A stretch of 64,000 nucleotides of DNA from Tenuifilaceae bacterium CYCD (GTDB lineage: Bacteria > Bacteroidota > Bacteroidia > Bacteroidales > Tenuifilaceae). Under the pieces are notes generated by a model. That model saw only the letters and a program-made list of their open reading frames with translations. It made no database searches and had not been told where the DNA came from. Numbering within the stretch: the stretch's first letter is position 1; every line of letters begins with the position of its first letter. Location: assembly GCA_036322835.1 (NCBI GenBank), contig AP027304.1:1736001-1800000 (forward strand). Reading direction: 5' to 3'. This document shows positions 8,548-17,513 of the stretch, in pieces. Position numbers and translations under genes: made by a program.

Positions 8548-9198
8548 CTAGTTAAGTTTTGATTTACGTGTTGGTCGAAAATTTATTTTTAAAAGTTTAA
8601 TATAATCGTAGTCTCCAAAAAGATATGAATAGCAAACTTCTACTGGCCCAATCCCTGGGACAAAACAAGTCCTACAATCATACTCATATTCAAATTGCCA
8701 AGCCATAGTGTGCAAGTCAAATGCATTATAGAAACAGTTTTGAAAGACTTGAACTTTGTGTTCGTCACTACAAACTATTGTAGAATCAGTATACATATAA
8801 CTGCTGAATTGTGTCCAATAGTTCCCCTTTTTTAAAGGAAATACATAACCATATAAACTAGAATAACTTTTTCTGGTGTCAAATATTCTGGCGGTATCTT
8901 TTGATGTGTATAGGTAGTTAGTGTCTACACTATTAGGATATTTAAAGACAATTATTTTTACTGGCCACCCATTGTCAAGGTTTGTTTTGCCAATAATAGA
9001 TACAGTTAAAGTGTCATATAAGTTTGAACTCTTTCTGTAATGTAAATAGATCCATTTATTTCCAATTTCACTTGGATATTCACCTTGTTGCGGTTGATAT
9101 TCGATTTCATCTTTTGAGCAAGAAGCTACTAGAATAGCCATTGCTAATGTCAGTATTATTTCCAAATAATAATTGATATTCTTCATTAATTTGGTCAT
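8548..9198 (-). CDS. Predicted lipoprotein, unknown function
   Basis: This protein of 212-216 residues has a signal peptide ending in the lipobox LVASC, followed by SKDEIE, an acidic start typical of surface-bound Bacteroidetes lipoproteins. The start is either at 9198 or at the ATG four codons later (9186). The mature part is rich in Tyr, Ser and Asp, with short beta-type segments (GNKWIYLHYRKSS, then KGNYWTQFSSYM) and a late cysteine pair (YDCRTCFVPGIGPVEVCYSY). The family is not recognised. Confidence 0.7.
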   Translation of the reverse strand: MTKLMKNINYYLEIILTLAMAILVASCSKDEIEYQPQQGEYPSEIGNKWIYLHYRKSSNLYDTLTVSIIGKTNLDNGWPVKIIVFKYPNSVDTNYLYTSKDTARIFDTRKSYSSLYGYVFPLKKGNYWTQFSSYMYTDSTIVCSDEHKVQVFQNCFYNAFDLHTMAWQFEYEYDCRTCFVPGIGPVEVCYSYLFGDYDYIKLLKINFRPTRKSKLN

Positions 9199-9288
9199 TA
9201 AAACTACTCATGACATAAGTAACCTTTTGTTTCAATAATTGCGCCAAACTAGCCTAATAAATTATAAAATTGTATAGTTAATGTTGTT

Positions 9289-12200
9289 TTACACCTCAAA
9301 CCCCAAGAATGTAACGTCGTCAATTTGGTCAACCTTTCTGCCTTCGGGATTTACCCATTCCCCGAACGATGCTTTAATGGCGCATCCCTGTTCGTGGATA
9401 TCTTGGTTGCCAGTTTCCATTATCAGGTTTTTCAGGTTTTTCGACATGAATTTTTGATGCTTGGGGCCGCCAAACTGATCGACAATTCCGTCGCTGAACA
9501 AATAAAGCCTATCGCCCTTCGAGAGCTGTATGGTGTGGTTGGTGAATTGATTTAGGTATGTGTAAATGGCAACGGGCATTCTGTCCTGCTTTAACTCAAG
9601 GAATTGCCCATTTATGTGCTCGGTAATTTTTTGTTTTGCAGGATCGGAGAGGGCAAATTGATCTTCGTTATTTTTTTGCCTAAAAATATACAGCGGGTTG
9701 TTTGCGCCAGCCCACTGGCACTCTAACGTGTTGGTATCTATCGAAACCAGCGACATATCCATTCCATCCTTTTGCGAGTCGTTATCGATGCTTTGCTTGA
9801 GCGCCTGAATGATAGCACTTCGCAACTCCCCCAGTATTTGACTTGGTGTAGTAACCTCCATTTTACCAACAATCTCGTTTAGCAGCGATATTCCAAGCAT
9901 GCTCATGAATGCCCCCGGAACTCCATGTCCCGTGCAATCGGCTACGGTGATAACAATTTTATCCTTAATTTTTATAGCCCAGTAGTAATCGCCACTAACA
10001 ACATCGCGAGGGTAGAAGATGATGAAATGGCCCGGCAGTAGTTGTTCTATCAGTTTTTTGCTGGGCAGCATTGCTTGCTGAATGCGTTGAGCGTAGTTGA
10101 TAGAGGCGCGAATATCATTGAGAATATCCTCAATTTTATCTTTCTGAATTTGAATCTGCTCCTTTTGCTCAACCACCTCGCGGGTGCGCTCGCAAACAAT
10201 TTCTTCGAGTTTCTTGTTCTGTGCTCGCAATCGTTGGGTGTTAAGTCGGATTAGGATAAGCACAACTGCTATCAGCAGTACAAAGTAGAGCACATAAGCC
10301 CAAATAGTTCTGTAGAATGGAGGCAATACTGCGAATTTGATGTGAATAGGTTCGCTAGATTCGTCCTGAATGTTTTGTGCGTAGGCAACAACCTCGTAGT
10401 TTCCTTCCCATAGGTTGGGTAGTGAGATTATTCCATTCTCGGACTTTTTGATTAGCTCGTTACCAGAGCCTATCAATTTCCAGTAGAAAATTGGTTTGGA
10501 GTTGCTTTCGAGGTAGTTTGCCGAAAGGCGAATTTCTACACTGTTGAGTTTATAAGGAATTGTGAATGTTTTTTCTTTGTTAGAATCACCGAACCAGATG
10601 GTTGAATCCTGACCTATTGAAATGCTGCGGAAATTAATTTTAGGAATCGTTCCTCGATGGTTTAAAATGCTTGGAATATCAACAACTGCTAATCCATCGT
10701 CGGCGCCAACCAGCAGGGTGTTATTAACCATTCGAAGTGAGTTGAACCGACCCATCTCAATCGACCTTAAAGGTTTGTCGTTGCATAAACTGTCAGCGAA
10801 CGATACGATGTTCACATGGTAATCCATTCCAACAAAAGCAAAGGAATCGGATTGGCAGTATGCTGTTATGGCCTTGTCGGTGCTGTTTTTTGGAAAGTTG
10901 TTAAGATCGAACAAACCCCTTAGGTTTTCTTCCTTAACATCGTTGCCATTCTGCATAAGAAATAAATCGTGAGCGCTAATGAACTTTAGCGTTCCAGATG
11001 CCGATGCAAACAGAATTTTACCGTTCTGCTTAAAGGGCCAAGTCCAATCCTCATTTAGGCCATCGTCGAGCCCGTAGTAGTTTGTGTGATTAATCAGCTT
11101 GTCGTTCTGTATGCTTAACTGCCAAACTCCCTTTGTTTTTGATCCAATCCAAATCTCGACCATCCCATTTTCGAGATTGGTGCTGGCTATACCGTAGGCA
11201 TCAATTTTGATTTTCGGAATACTCAGTATAGGCGAGTTTGATGCAGCATTGTAGATAAACGTTCCATCCATTCCCGACGAGATGAGCCAGTTCATGCTTG
11301 GCAGATATTCCAGGGCAGATGTTTGGTTTGCCGATAATTTTTCAACTTTTCCATTGGAGTATGTCCACAATCCATTATCTGCGGCAATCCAACTTCTATT
11401 TTCAGATGATTCAATATCCCAAATGCTGCTTTTTATTGAGCCAAGGCTCTGGAAAGTTTTGATTCCATCGGGTTGATACGCGAATAAATCTTCGGTTGTG
11501 CCGATAATGTATTTTCCGTTTGTGTACTCTACTGCTTGAACACTTCCGTAAAGCCCGTGCGTTTGGTTGGAAATTGATATTGGGAGTGAGTGCTGAATTC
11601 TGCTTACCCCTTTTTTTGTGGCAACCCAAAGTGTTCCCTGATAATCCTCTGCAATGTCGATTGCCTCCGAGGAAATCATCCCCGTACTTAAATTGTAGTG
11701 ATTGCGAATATTCATGGAGTTATCCAGCACAAAAACGCCATCCTTTAGCGTGCATATCACAATATCGCCACTGCTCGTAACAATGGCATTCTGGATGTCT
11801 GCCTTTGCTAACTGTTGATCGAGATCCTTGAGTAAGTTTAGTCTGCTTAATTTGTTATCCTCTAAAATCCATTGCCCCGATTCGCGGGTTAGGATAAGAT
11901 TCCTTTTGCTATTTAACGGAAGAATCTGAAATACCCCAAAGTCCTTAAAAGCATCGCCTCCGTTAGCTGGTTTTAGCGTTTTATTGGCGTAATACATCAA
12001 GCCAACATTGCGTTCTCTTACGTAGAGTTTGCCATTTGCAACAAAAGCAAGATGAAATGATGTTTCGGGGCTTATGCACTCAATTGTGTCGTTTGCGTAA
12101 AGGTAGATCTCCTCTTCGGATTGAAAAACGATGGCGCTGTCGAGTACCAATGTTTTCCATACTGTGTTGAAGTCGGTGTGATACTTGGGGATTTTAGATG

Positions 12201-12549
12201 CTAACGACTGATATGAGTATTTTCCTTGATTGTCGGTTGCAAGCATCCCAAAATCACCCTGACAGCCAAGATAAATAGTCCCCTTATTGTAGGCCAGCGA
12301 GGTAACATAGGATCCAACCTTTACCGGAATAAATCGCCATAATAATCCATCGAATTGGAGAACTCCATACGCTGTACCGACATAGATTAAGCCTCTGTCG
12401 TCCGTAACTACCGATAAGGTGTACGATGAACATTCCTGTCCATACTCCCTTGGGGTGTAGTTTGTAATAGGATGATTGTTTAGTTGCGATTTTGCACTAA
12501 CGCCAAATCCAATAAAGAGCAGAAGAACTAGAAATCTTGCCATTTCCAA
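9289..12549 (-). CDS. Two-component-type beta-propeller sensor with Y_Y_Y domain and SpoIIE (PP2C) phosphatase output
   Basis: This 1086-residue protein begins with a signal peptide (~1-21). About 650 residues of propeller repeats follow, starting with the familiar YTPREYGQECSSYTLSV and DDRGLIYVGTAYGVLQFDG blocks. A Y_Y_Y domain comes next (~665-738), then one membrane helix (~749-767) and a coiled coil (~770-825). The C-terminal PP2C-type SpoIIE domain has the metal-binding motifs SGDYYW (~852) and DCTGHGVPG (~871), and later LFSDGIVDQFGG and DDVTFLGF. It is therefore a periplasmic sensor coupled to a cytoplasmic phosphatase rather than a kinase. It is the last gene of a likely operon with the secreted protein 29 bp upstream and the TPR-CHAT protein before that. 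An ATG two codons downstream could also be the start. Confidence 0.9.
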   Translation of the reverse strand: MEMARFLVLLLFIGFGVSAKSQLNNHPITNYTPREYGQECSSYTLSVVTDDRGLIYVGTAYGVLQFDGLLWRFIPVKVGSYVTSLAYNKGTIYLGCQGDFGMLATDNQGKYSYQSLASKIPKYHTDFNTVWKTLVLDSAIVFQSEEEIYLYANDTIECISPETSFHLAFVANGKLYVRERNVGLMYYANKTLKPANGGDAFKDFGVFQILPLNSKRNLILTRESGQWILEDNKLSRLNLLKDLDQQLAKADIQNAIVTSSGDIVICTLKDGVFVLDNSMNIRNHYNLSTGMISSEAIDIAEDYQGTLWVATKKGVSRIQHSLPISISNQTHGLYGSVQAVEYTNGKYIIGTTEDLFAYQPDGIKTFQSLGSIKSSIWDIESSENRSWIAADNGLWTYSNGKVEKLSANQTSALEYLPSMNWLISSGMDGTFIYNAASNSPILSIPKIKIDAYGIASTNLENGMVEIWIGSKTKGVWQLSIQNDKLINHTNYYGLDDGLNEDWTWPFKQNGKILFASASGTLKFISAHDLFLMQNGNDVKEENLRGLFDLNNFPKNSTDKAITAYCQSDSFAFVGMDYHVNIVSFADSLCNDKPLRSIEMGRFNSLRMVNNTLLVGADDGLAVVDIPSILNHRGTIPKINFRSISIGQDSTIWFGDSNKEKTFTIPYKLNSVEIRLSANYLESNSKPIFYWKLIGSGNELIKKSENGIISLPNLWEGNYEVVAYAQNIQDESSEPIHIKFAVLPPFYRTIWAYVLYFVLLIAVVLILIRLNTQRLRAQNKKLEEIVCERTREVVEQKEQIQIQKDKIEDILNDIRASINYAQRIQQAMLPSKKLIEQLLPGHFIIFYPRDVVSGDYYWAIKIKDKIVITVADCTGHGVPGAFMSMLGISLLNEIVGKMEVTTPSQILGELRSAIIQALKQSIDNDSQKDGMDMSLVSIDTNTLECQWAGANNPLYIFRQKNNEDQFALSDPAKQKITEHINGQFLELKQDRMPVAIYTYLNQFTNHTIQLSKGDRLYLFSDGIVDQFGGPKHQKFMSKNLKNLIMETGNQDIHEQGCAIKASFGEWVNPEGRKVDQIDDVTFLGFEV

Positions 12550-12578
12550 AGGCTACCAGTTTGTTTGAGGCTGAAGGG

Positions 12579-13382
12579 TTATTCTTTCTTTAGTTCAAAG
12601 TTGCTGTTTAACCATTTCTCCAACTCCTCTTTTTCCATGTATCCATAGAAATTGTTGAGGTAGTCGTACACCTCCGAAATAATCATTTCGTAGCTCTTGT
12701 TCTGGAATTCATCCACAATGGTTTTAACCTCGCCCTTAATATTTGCTGTTTTTACAAATACAGGGTGAAACGAGTTGATTAGAATTGATTCGGGCGTATC
12801 ATTTGAACTATCGTAGTAGAAGAGAGTTACCTCCGAGATTTGGTCAGGATTTTCGATTGCTTTGCCATCGATAGAGAATATTTCCTCAGGATTTATGGTT
12901 ATTATGTCGCCATTGAAGTTGAGTTTCTTGTTGATGGTTTCGTTGTTGTATGTGTAGCGGACAAAAAAATGTTTCTGGTCATTCATTGGAAATGCCGAAG
13001 CATCAATTTTCTGATCTAGTTTGTCGATAATAAGCATATTTCCGCTGAAGAATCCTTTAAGATCGGCCAACGTTGTCATGCTTGCACCCCTAGAACTTAC
13101 GGTGCTTATTGCAGGGGCAAACGCTGCTTTTGAAAATGCATTGGCAACATTGGTTTCGGTAAGAACAACCCTGCCGTAATCGGAATTAATTAGAGCTGCT
13201 CTGGAGTTTGGTTTTAGAAAATCGAAGTTGTCATCGCTCTTAACCTCGATACCGTTTTGTAGGGTAACCTTGGCTTTTTTAGCCATTATTTCGCCATTCA
13301 CGGTGATAACTTTATAGGGAACTTGTGCTATAGTTGCTTGTGCTATGATTAACCCTACCAGAAGCGTTGTTAACTTTTTCAT
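12579..13382 (-). CDS. Secreted protein of unknown function, between the CHAT and SpoIIE-sensor genes
   Basis: This 267-residue protein has a clear signal peptide (MKKLTTLLVGLIIAQATIAQ). The mature part opens with a small beta-domain (VITVNGEIMAKKAKVTLQNG, with FDFLKPNSRAALIN after it) that recalls an SH3- or FecR-like 'effect of a stored parameter' strand pattern. It then has a middle domain (HFFVRYTYNNETINKKL) and a helical Glu/Lys-rich tail. No catalytic motif was recognised. It lies 92 bp after the CHAT gene and 29 bp before the sensor-phosphatase gene, all on the minus strand, so it probably works with them. Confidence 0.75.
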   Translation of the reverse strand: MKKLTTLLVGLIIAQATIAQVPYKVITVNGEIMAKKAKVTLQNGIEVKSDDNFDFLKPNSRAALINSDYGRVVLTETNVANAFSKAAFAPAISTVSSRGASMTTLADLKGFFSGNMLIIDKLDQKIDASAFPMNDQKHFFVRYTYNNETINKKLNFNGDIITINPEEIFSIDGKAIENPDQISEVTLFYYDSSNDTPESILINSFHPVFVKTANIKGEVKTIVDEFQNKSYEMIISEVYDYLNNFYGYMEKEELEKWLNSNFELKKE

Positions 13383-13474
13383 ACGTCTTGATTTTGTTGT
13401 TACACTATAGATTTTCTTAAAATTAATGTTCTAAATATAATGTTTTTTTGCTCCAAATTCCAGTTTTTCAGACA

Positions 13475-16400
13475 TTACTGTAATAGCACAAAGGCTGCCC
13501 AAAAGTAAGGATCGTACTTTTGCCGCATTTGTTTTTGTGCTTGTATGAACGATTCGCGCAGGTTAGCCGTTTTAATCAAATTTGTGTAGAAAATTTTCAT
13601 AAACTCTGCGGTTTCGGCATCGGGAACTTGCCATAAGCTCATAATCAACTTTTGAGAGCCTGCCATACGAAATGATCGCTGTAGGCCGTATACTCCTTCG
13701 CTTCCTGCTATATCGCCTAATCCAGTTTCGCAAGCCGACATAACTACAAGTTGATTCTGACGAAGGTCAACGTTGAGCACCTCAAGCGCGGTGAGTACAC
13801 CATCGTCGCCATTTGTTTGATCGGATTTTCCCCAGAAGTCGTTTGCTCTGGCAAATACTAATCCCGATCGCATAAGTGGATTGCTGCTTTGTATGAAAAC
13901 ATTGCTGCTGCGCATGGTGGTGTCGGCACCTCCCCGGAACTGAATCTTTCCAACCTCCTTTTCTGCATTGATGATCTTTTTCAACTTATCAGGATCGGGA
14001 TAAAAGAATCCGTGTGTGGCTATATGCAGAATGCTGCTCCTAGGTGCTAACGATTTGAAATCTTCCTCGCGGGCCGATGTGTCGGTAAGTCGTGTGACGT
14101 TGATATTCTGTTGCGTGAACAGATCGCCAATCATTTCGGTTTCGGTAAGAGTTCCCTGTAGGTACTTCCATGTTTGGTTTGAACTTGGTTGGATGCTATA
14201 GGTAATTCCCCCAAACAGTGTAACCTGCGACATCGATATGGGTTTATTCTCAACCGAACCGCCTGCATTTGCAGTAGTGCTTACCAGATGTAAGTTGTAA
14301 TCGTCAACCAGATAATGGTTGTTTGATTGCGCAATTGCCGAGAACGAAATTTTATGGAGCAATCCCGATGGTGAATAGTAAACTGTGGTGTATCCCTTTA
14401 AGTTTTTTTCTATTGGCTTCCAAATTAGGTTGTAGAGCGATGTGTTGCTTTCGGTCATGGTGCCGTATACGTTCTGTACAAATCGCAAATTATTACCGCC
14501 AAGCGCACCAATTAATTGCTCCAATTTTTTTTCCTCAAAAAGTATTTGAAAAATTGGATGTTCCAGCTGCTTATTGATAATCAATGCTGCGTAGAATGTG
14601 CTATCCTTCGTGGTTTTAAAGTTGATAAATTCGATAGCGACTTCATTGTCGAGGAGTTTGTTTTTTATGTCGATCCACGTTGATGATCCTGCGTTCTGGT
14701 AATCGTTAAATTCGGTAGAACTTTTTACCAAATCGCGTTCTAGATTGTTAGCAGCATCCTCCATGCTTTTGAGCTGGCTTGTACGCTTGCTGGCGGGCAA
14801 CGAGTATTGCTGCGCAATGCTTTGCTTTAGGGCTGTCCATTGCTCATACTTTCCAATTACCTCATTATTGTTGCTCGATAGAATTGCATTTCGCATCGCC
14901 GTGCTCGATTTAAGCAACAATCCTTTATTGCGAAGGACGGTGTTGTATGTGTCATCGCTTATTGCCGGATTGCTATCCTTTCGCTTTTGGGCAAATGCGT
15001 AAAAGCGGTCGTAGTCGTCGGTAACGGTTTTGAAAAACATCTCCTTTTCGTTCTCGGAAAGGATTGAGAAGTTAGCGTTAATTTCGTTTTGGTTGATGTC
15101 AATAATTTGCCTATAATCCTCCTCGGCAAGGCTAAGTTGATTTGTGTTTTCGTAGGCCCATGCCAGTTGTCGGTATGCCTCTTTCAGCGCTTTCTTAAGG
15201 TCGATTGTTTTTGCAATTTCTAGGTTTTTGTTGGCAAAATCGATAGATGCATTCAAATCATTCATCTCCAACTTTAGTGCAGCAAGGCTACCATAGGCAA
15301 ATGCTTGGCCCTGTTGGTCGTTTATGCTTTGCGAGATAGAGAGAGATTTGTTGAATTTTTCTTCGGCATCCGTCATCTTATTCAATCGCTTGTAAGCATT
15401 CCCAAGATTTATCAAACTTGCTGCTAACCCTTTCTGATCCTGACTACTCTCTTTTATGGCAAGCGATTTTTCGAAGTAAATAACTGCGCTATCAAGTTTG
15501 CCGTCCTGCTCGTAGAGGATTCCAAGGTTGTTGTATCCATACGAAATGCGTTCCGAGTTACCTCTTTTTATGTTGATGTCCAGTGCTTTCAGGTAGGAAT
15601 CCTTGGCTTTTGCATTATCGCCAAGTTGGCGGTAGATAACTCCGATATTATTCAGAATTGCTGCCATGCTTTCGGTTGCATCATTCTTGTTTGCAATGTC
15701 TAGTGCCTGCTGGTAGTATTTAATTGACATGGGTAAGTTTCCAGTGATTTCGTAGATATTCCCCATGGTATTTAAGCATTCAATAATTTTGGTAAAATCG
15801 TTCTGTTGCTGCCATAGCTCAAATGCTTTTTGGTAGTGATTGATGGCAGTTGAGAATTGAAGTTGTAGCCTGTAAATGTCACCCTGAATTTGTTCAGCCA
15901 ATGCCGTAATGCTTATTGGCAGTATGGTTTGTTGAATGGTTACTGCATTAACAAACTCCAATGCTTGTGTGTATAGCCCTTGCTGTGTGAACGATTTTGC
16001 AACGGCTAGATTTGTATTTGCAATTCCAGCGGTATCGTTAATGCTTTCGTATATTTTCAGTGCCTCAAGGTAGTTCTCTTTCGATTTATCGAATCGTCGG
16101 GATTTGTCGTTTAACTTTCCACTTTTAATGTACGCCTCTGTAAGTTCTTGTGGGCTGCTTTGCTGTTTAACGGCTGTAATGTACCGGTCGAAGTAAGCGG
16201 CTGAATTTTCGTAATTGCCAATGTTCAAGTTGATGTTGCTTAAATTAAGCAATGCATCCAGAACTATTGGAGTTTTACCGTACTGCTCGGCTATGGTCAA
16301 CGTGCTGTTCCAGAAATCCATGGCTTTGCTATTATCCTCCATTTCTGTACTGATCATGGCCAAATTATTTAGTGCGATGAGTTTGTTTTTGTCGTCACTG

Positions 16401-17257
16401 TTTTGGTTAGCGTAATCGAGTAGTTTGGAGTACGCTTCTAAGGCTTTCGCATAATCACCAGTTTTGAAACTTGTACTTCCTAGACCAGATAATATAATGC
16501 TGTAGTTTTTGTAGTTCAGCTGTTCCGATAGTTTAAGTGCTTCAATCCAATGAATTTTTGAGTCAGCGTTGTCGTTGCTTCGTTGGTAAAGAACTGCGAT
16601 ATTCACATGTGCCTGAAGTAATTCAGCAGGTTGTTGGTTTTGTTCCGTAAAATTAAGTTGCTCGGTAAAGTAGCCTGCAGCCCTGCTATTGTTCCCTTCC
16701 TGCGCATTCAGCGCACCAAGATTCGATAAGCAGTAATTCACACCTCCCGCGTTGTTAAGCGCACGGTAGGACTCAAGCGATTTTTCAAAAAAGGTAATTG
16801 CATTTTTAAAGTCTTTGGCGTTGGCATAGTATAGGGCCAAGTTATCGGAGCAATAAACTGCAATTTGTGGTTGGTTGATTAATGTCGACAGCTGTAATGC
16901 TACTTTGATATTGTCGATGGCTTTTATATCGGATTTTGTTTTTAGCGATAGTACATTAAATCGGGCTAGCCCAAGCGATAGTAAGTATTTTTCGGGATCG
17001 GTTGCATTGCTAAACCATGCTAATATCGATGCAGAGTCGATCAGGTTGATAGGAATTGCCAGTTTGTACCAGTACAAAGCGCTGTCGGGTTGAGTTCTTT
17101 CGACGTAATCGCCAATCTGAATTTTAATTTGCATTCGGGCTGCTTCAACCTTTTGGTAGGGTAACATTTTCCGAAGACTATCGGCAGGGCTTTTTGTTTG
17201 TCCTATCGAAACTGCAACTGTAAGGACAAGTGTTAGGGTTATAAGAGTTTTTTTCAT
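13475..17257 (-). CDS. Secreted TPR-repeat protein with C-terminal CHAT (caspase-like) protease domain
   Basis: This 1260-residue protein has a signal peptide (MKKTLITLTLVLTVAVSIGQ), then more than a dozen TPR-type helical pairs over ~60-700, for example NIGVIYRQLGDNAKAKDSYL and NLGILYEQDGKLDSAVIYFE. The C-terminal CHAT domain (~950-1260) retains both catalytic residues of the caspase-like fold: His1082 in HIATHGFF and Cys1176 in MSACETGLGD. The downstream SLWQVPD block and AAFVLLQ terminus are typical. CHAT proteases cleave after substrate or partner recognition by the TPRs. An exported CHAT protein implies action in the periplasm or at the surface. A TAAATTTG promoter box with TTTG behind it lies upstream, and the gene leads an operon of three. 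Confidence 0.92.
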   Translation of the reverse strand: MKKTLITLTLVLTVAVSIGQTKSPADSLRKMLPYQKVEAARMQIKIQIGDYVERTQPDSALYWYKLAIPINLIDSASILAWFSNATDPEKYLLSLGLARFNVLSLKTKSDIKAIDNIKVALQLSTLINQPQIAVYCSDNLALYYANAKDFKNAITFFEKSLESYRALNNAGGVNYCLSNLGALNAQEGNNSRAAGYFTEQLNFTEQNQQPAELLQAHVNIAVLYQRSNDNADSKIHWIEALKLSEQLNYKNYSIILSGLGSTSFKTGDYAKALEAYSKLLDYANQNSDDKNKLIALNNLAMISTEMEDNSKAMDFWNSTLTIAEQYGKTPIVLDALLNLSNINLNIGNYENSAAYFDRYITAVKQQSSPQELTEAYIKSGKLNDKSRRFDKSKENYLEALKIYESINDTAGIANTNLAVAKSFTQQGLYTQALEFVNAVTIQQTILPISITALAEQIQGDIYRLQLQFSTAINHYQKAFELWQQQNDFTKIIECLNTMGNIYEITGNLPMSIKYYQQALDIANKNDATESMAAILNNIGVIYRQLGDNAKAKDSYLKALDINIKRGNSERISYGYNNLGILYEQDGKLDSAVIYFEKSLAIKESSQDQKGLAASLINLGNAYKRLNKMTDAEEKFNKSLSISQSINDQQGQAFAYGSLAALKLEMNDLNASIDFANKNLEIAKTIDLKKALKEAYRQLAWAYENTNQLSLAEEDYRQIIDINQNEINANFSILSENEKEMFFKTVTDDYDRFYAFAQKRKDSNPAISDDTYNTVLRNKGLLLKSSTAMRNAILSSNNNEVIGKYEQWTALKQSIAQQYSLPASKRTSQLKSMEDAANNLERDLVKSSTEFNDYQNAGSSTWIDIKNKLLDNEVAIEFINFKTTKDSTFYAALIINKQLEHPIFQILFEEKKLEQLIGALGGNNLRFVQNVYGTMTESNTSLYNLIWKPIEKNLKGYTTVYYSPSGLLHKISFSAIAQSNNHYLVDDYNLHLVSTTANAGGSVENKPISMSQVTLFGGITYSIQPSSNQTWKYLQGTLTETEMIGDLFTQQNINVTRLTDTSAREEDFKSLAPRSSILHIATHGFFYPDPDKLKKIINAEKEVGKIQFRGGADTTMRSSNVFIQSSNPLMRSGLVFARANDFWGKSDQTNGDDGVLTALEVLNVDLRQNQLVVMSACETGLGDIAGSEGVYGLQRSFRMAGSQKLIMSLWQVPDAETAEFMKIFYTNLIKTANLRESFIQAQKQMRQKYDPYFWAAFVLLQ

Positions 17258-17297
17258 GACAATTAATAAATTATCAAACCATTTTTCACCGTTTCTA

Positions 17298-17325
17298 CAA
17301 ATTTATGATAAATAACTCACCCAAA
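17298..17325 (-). promoter_or_regulatory. Promoter of the CHAT operon
   Basis: The minus strand has TAAATTTG (17298-17305) and TTTG (17322-17325) separated by 16 bp, close to the Bacteroidetes -7/-33 arrangement. The CHAT start codon is ~40 bp downstream. Confidence 0.6.
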
Positions 17326-17453
17326 AAGTAAAAAAGCGAGAATCTAAATAAGTTGCATATTAATGCCTGGGTAGTTTTAAGTGCGTAATTTATTTTCTTT
17401 TGGTTGGAGAAGCCTTTATATTGATAAAAGAAATTTTTATAGGGCATTTTTCG

Positions 17454-17461
17454 TAAATTTG
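17454..17461 (+). promoter_or_regulatory. -7 box (TAAATTTG) upstream of the PD40-OmpA gene
   Basis: A perfect TAnnTTTG lies 53 bp before the ATG at 17514. The same octamer serves the divergent CHAT operon on the other strand. No clear -33 TTTG was seen. Confidence 0.5.
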
Positions 17462-17513
17462 ATTTGATAAAATGGTTTAGCTAATAGGTAGAATCATTAT
17501 AAAATGCTTTTCA

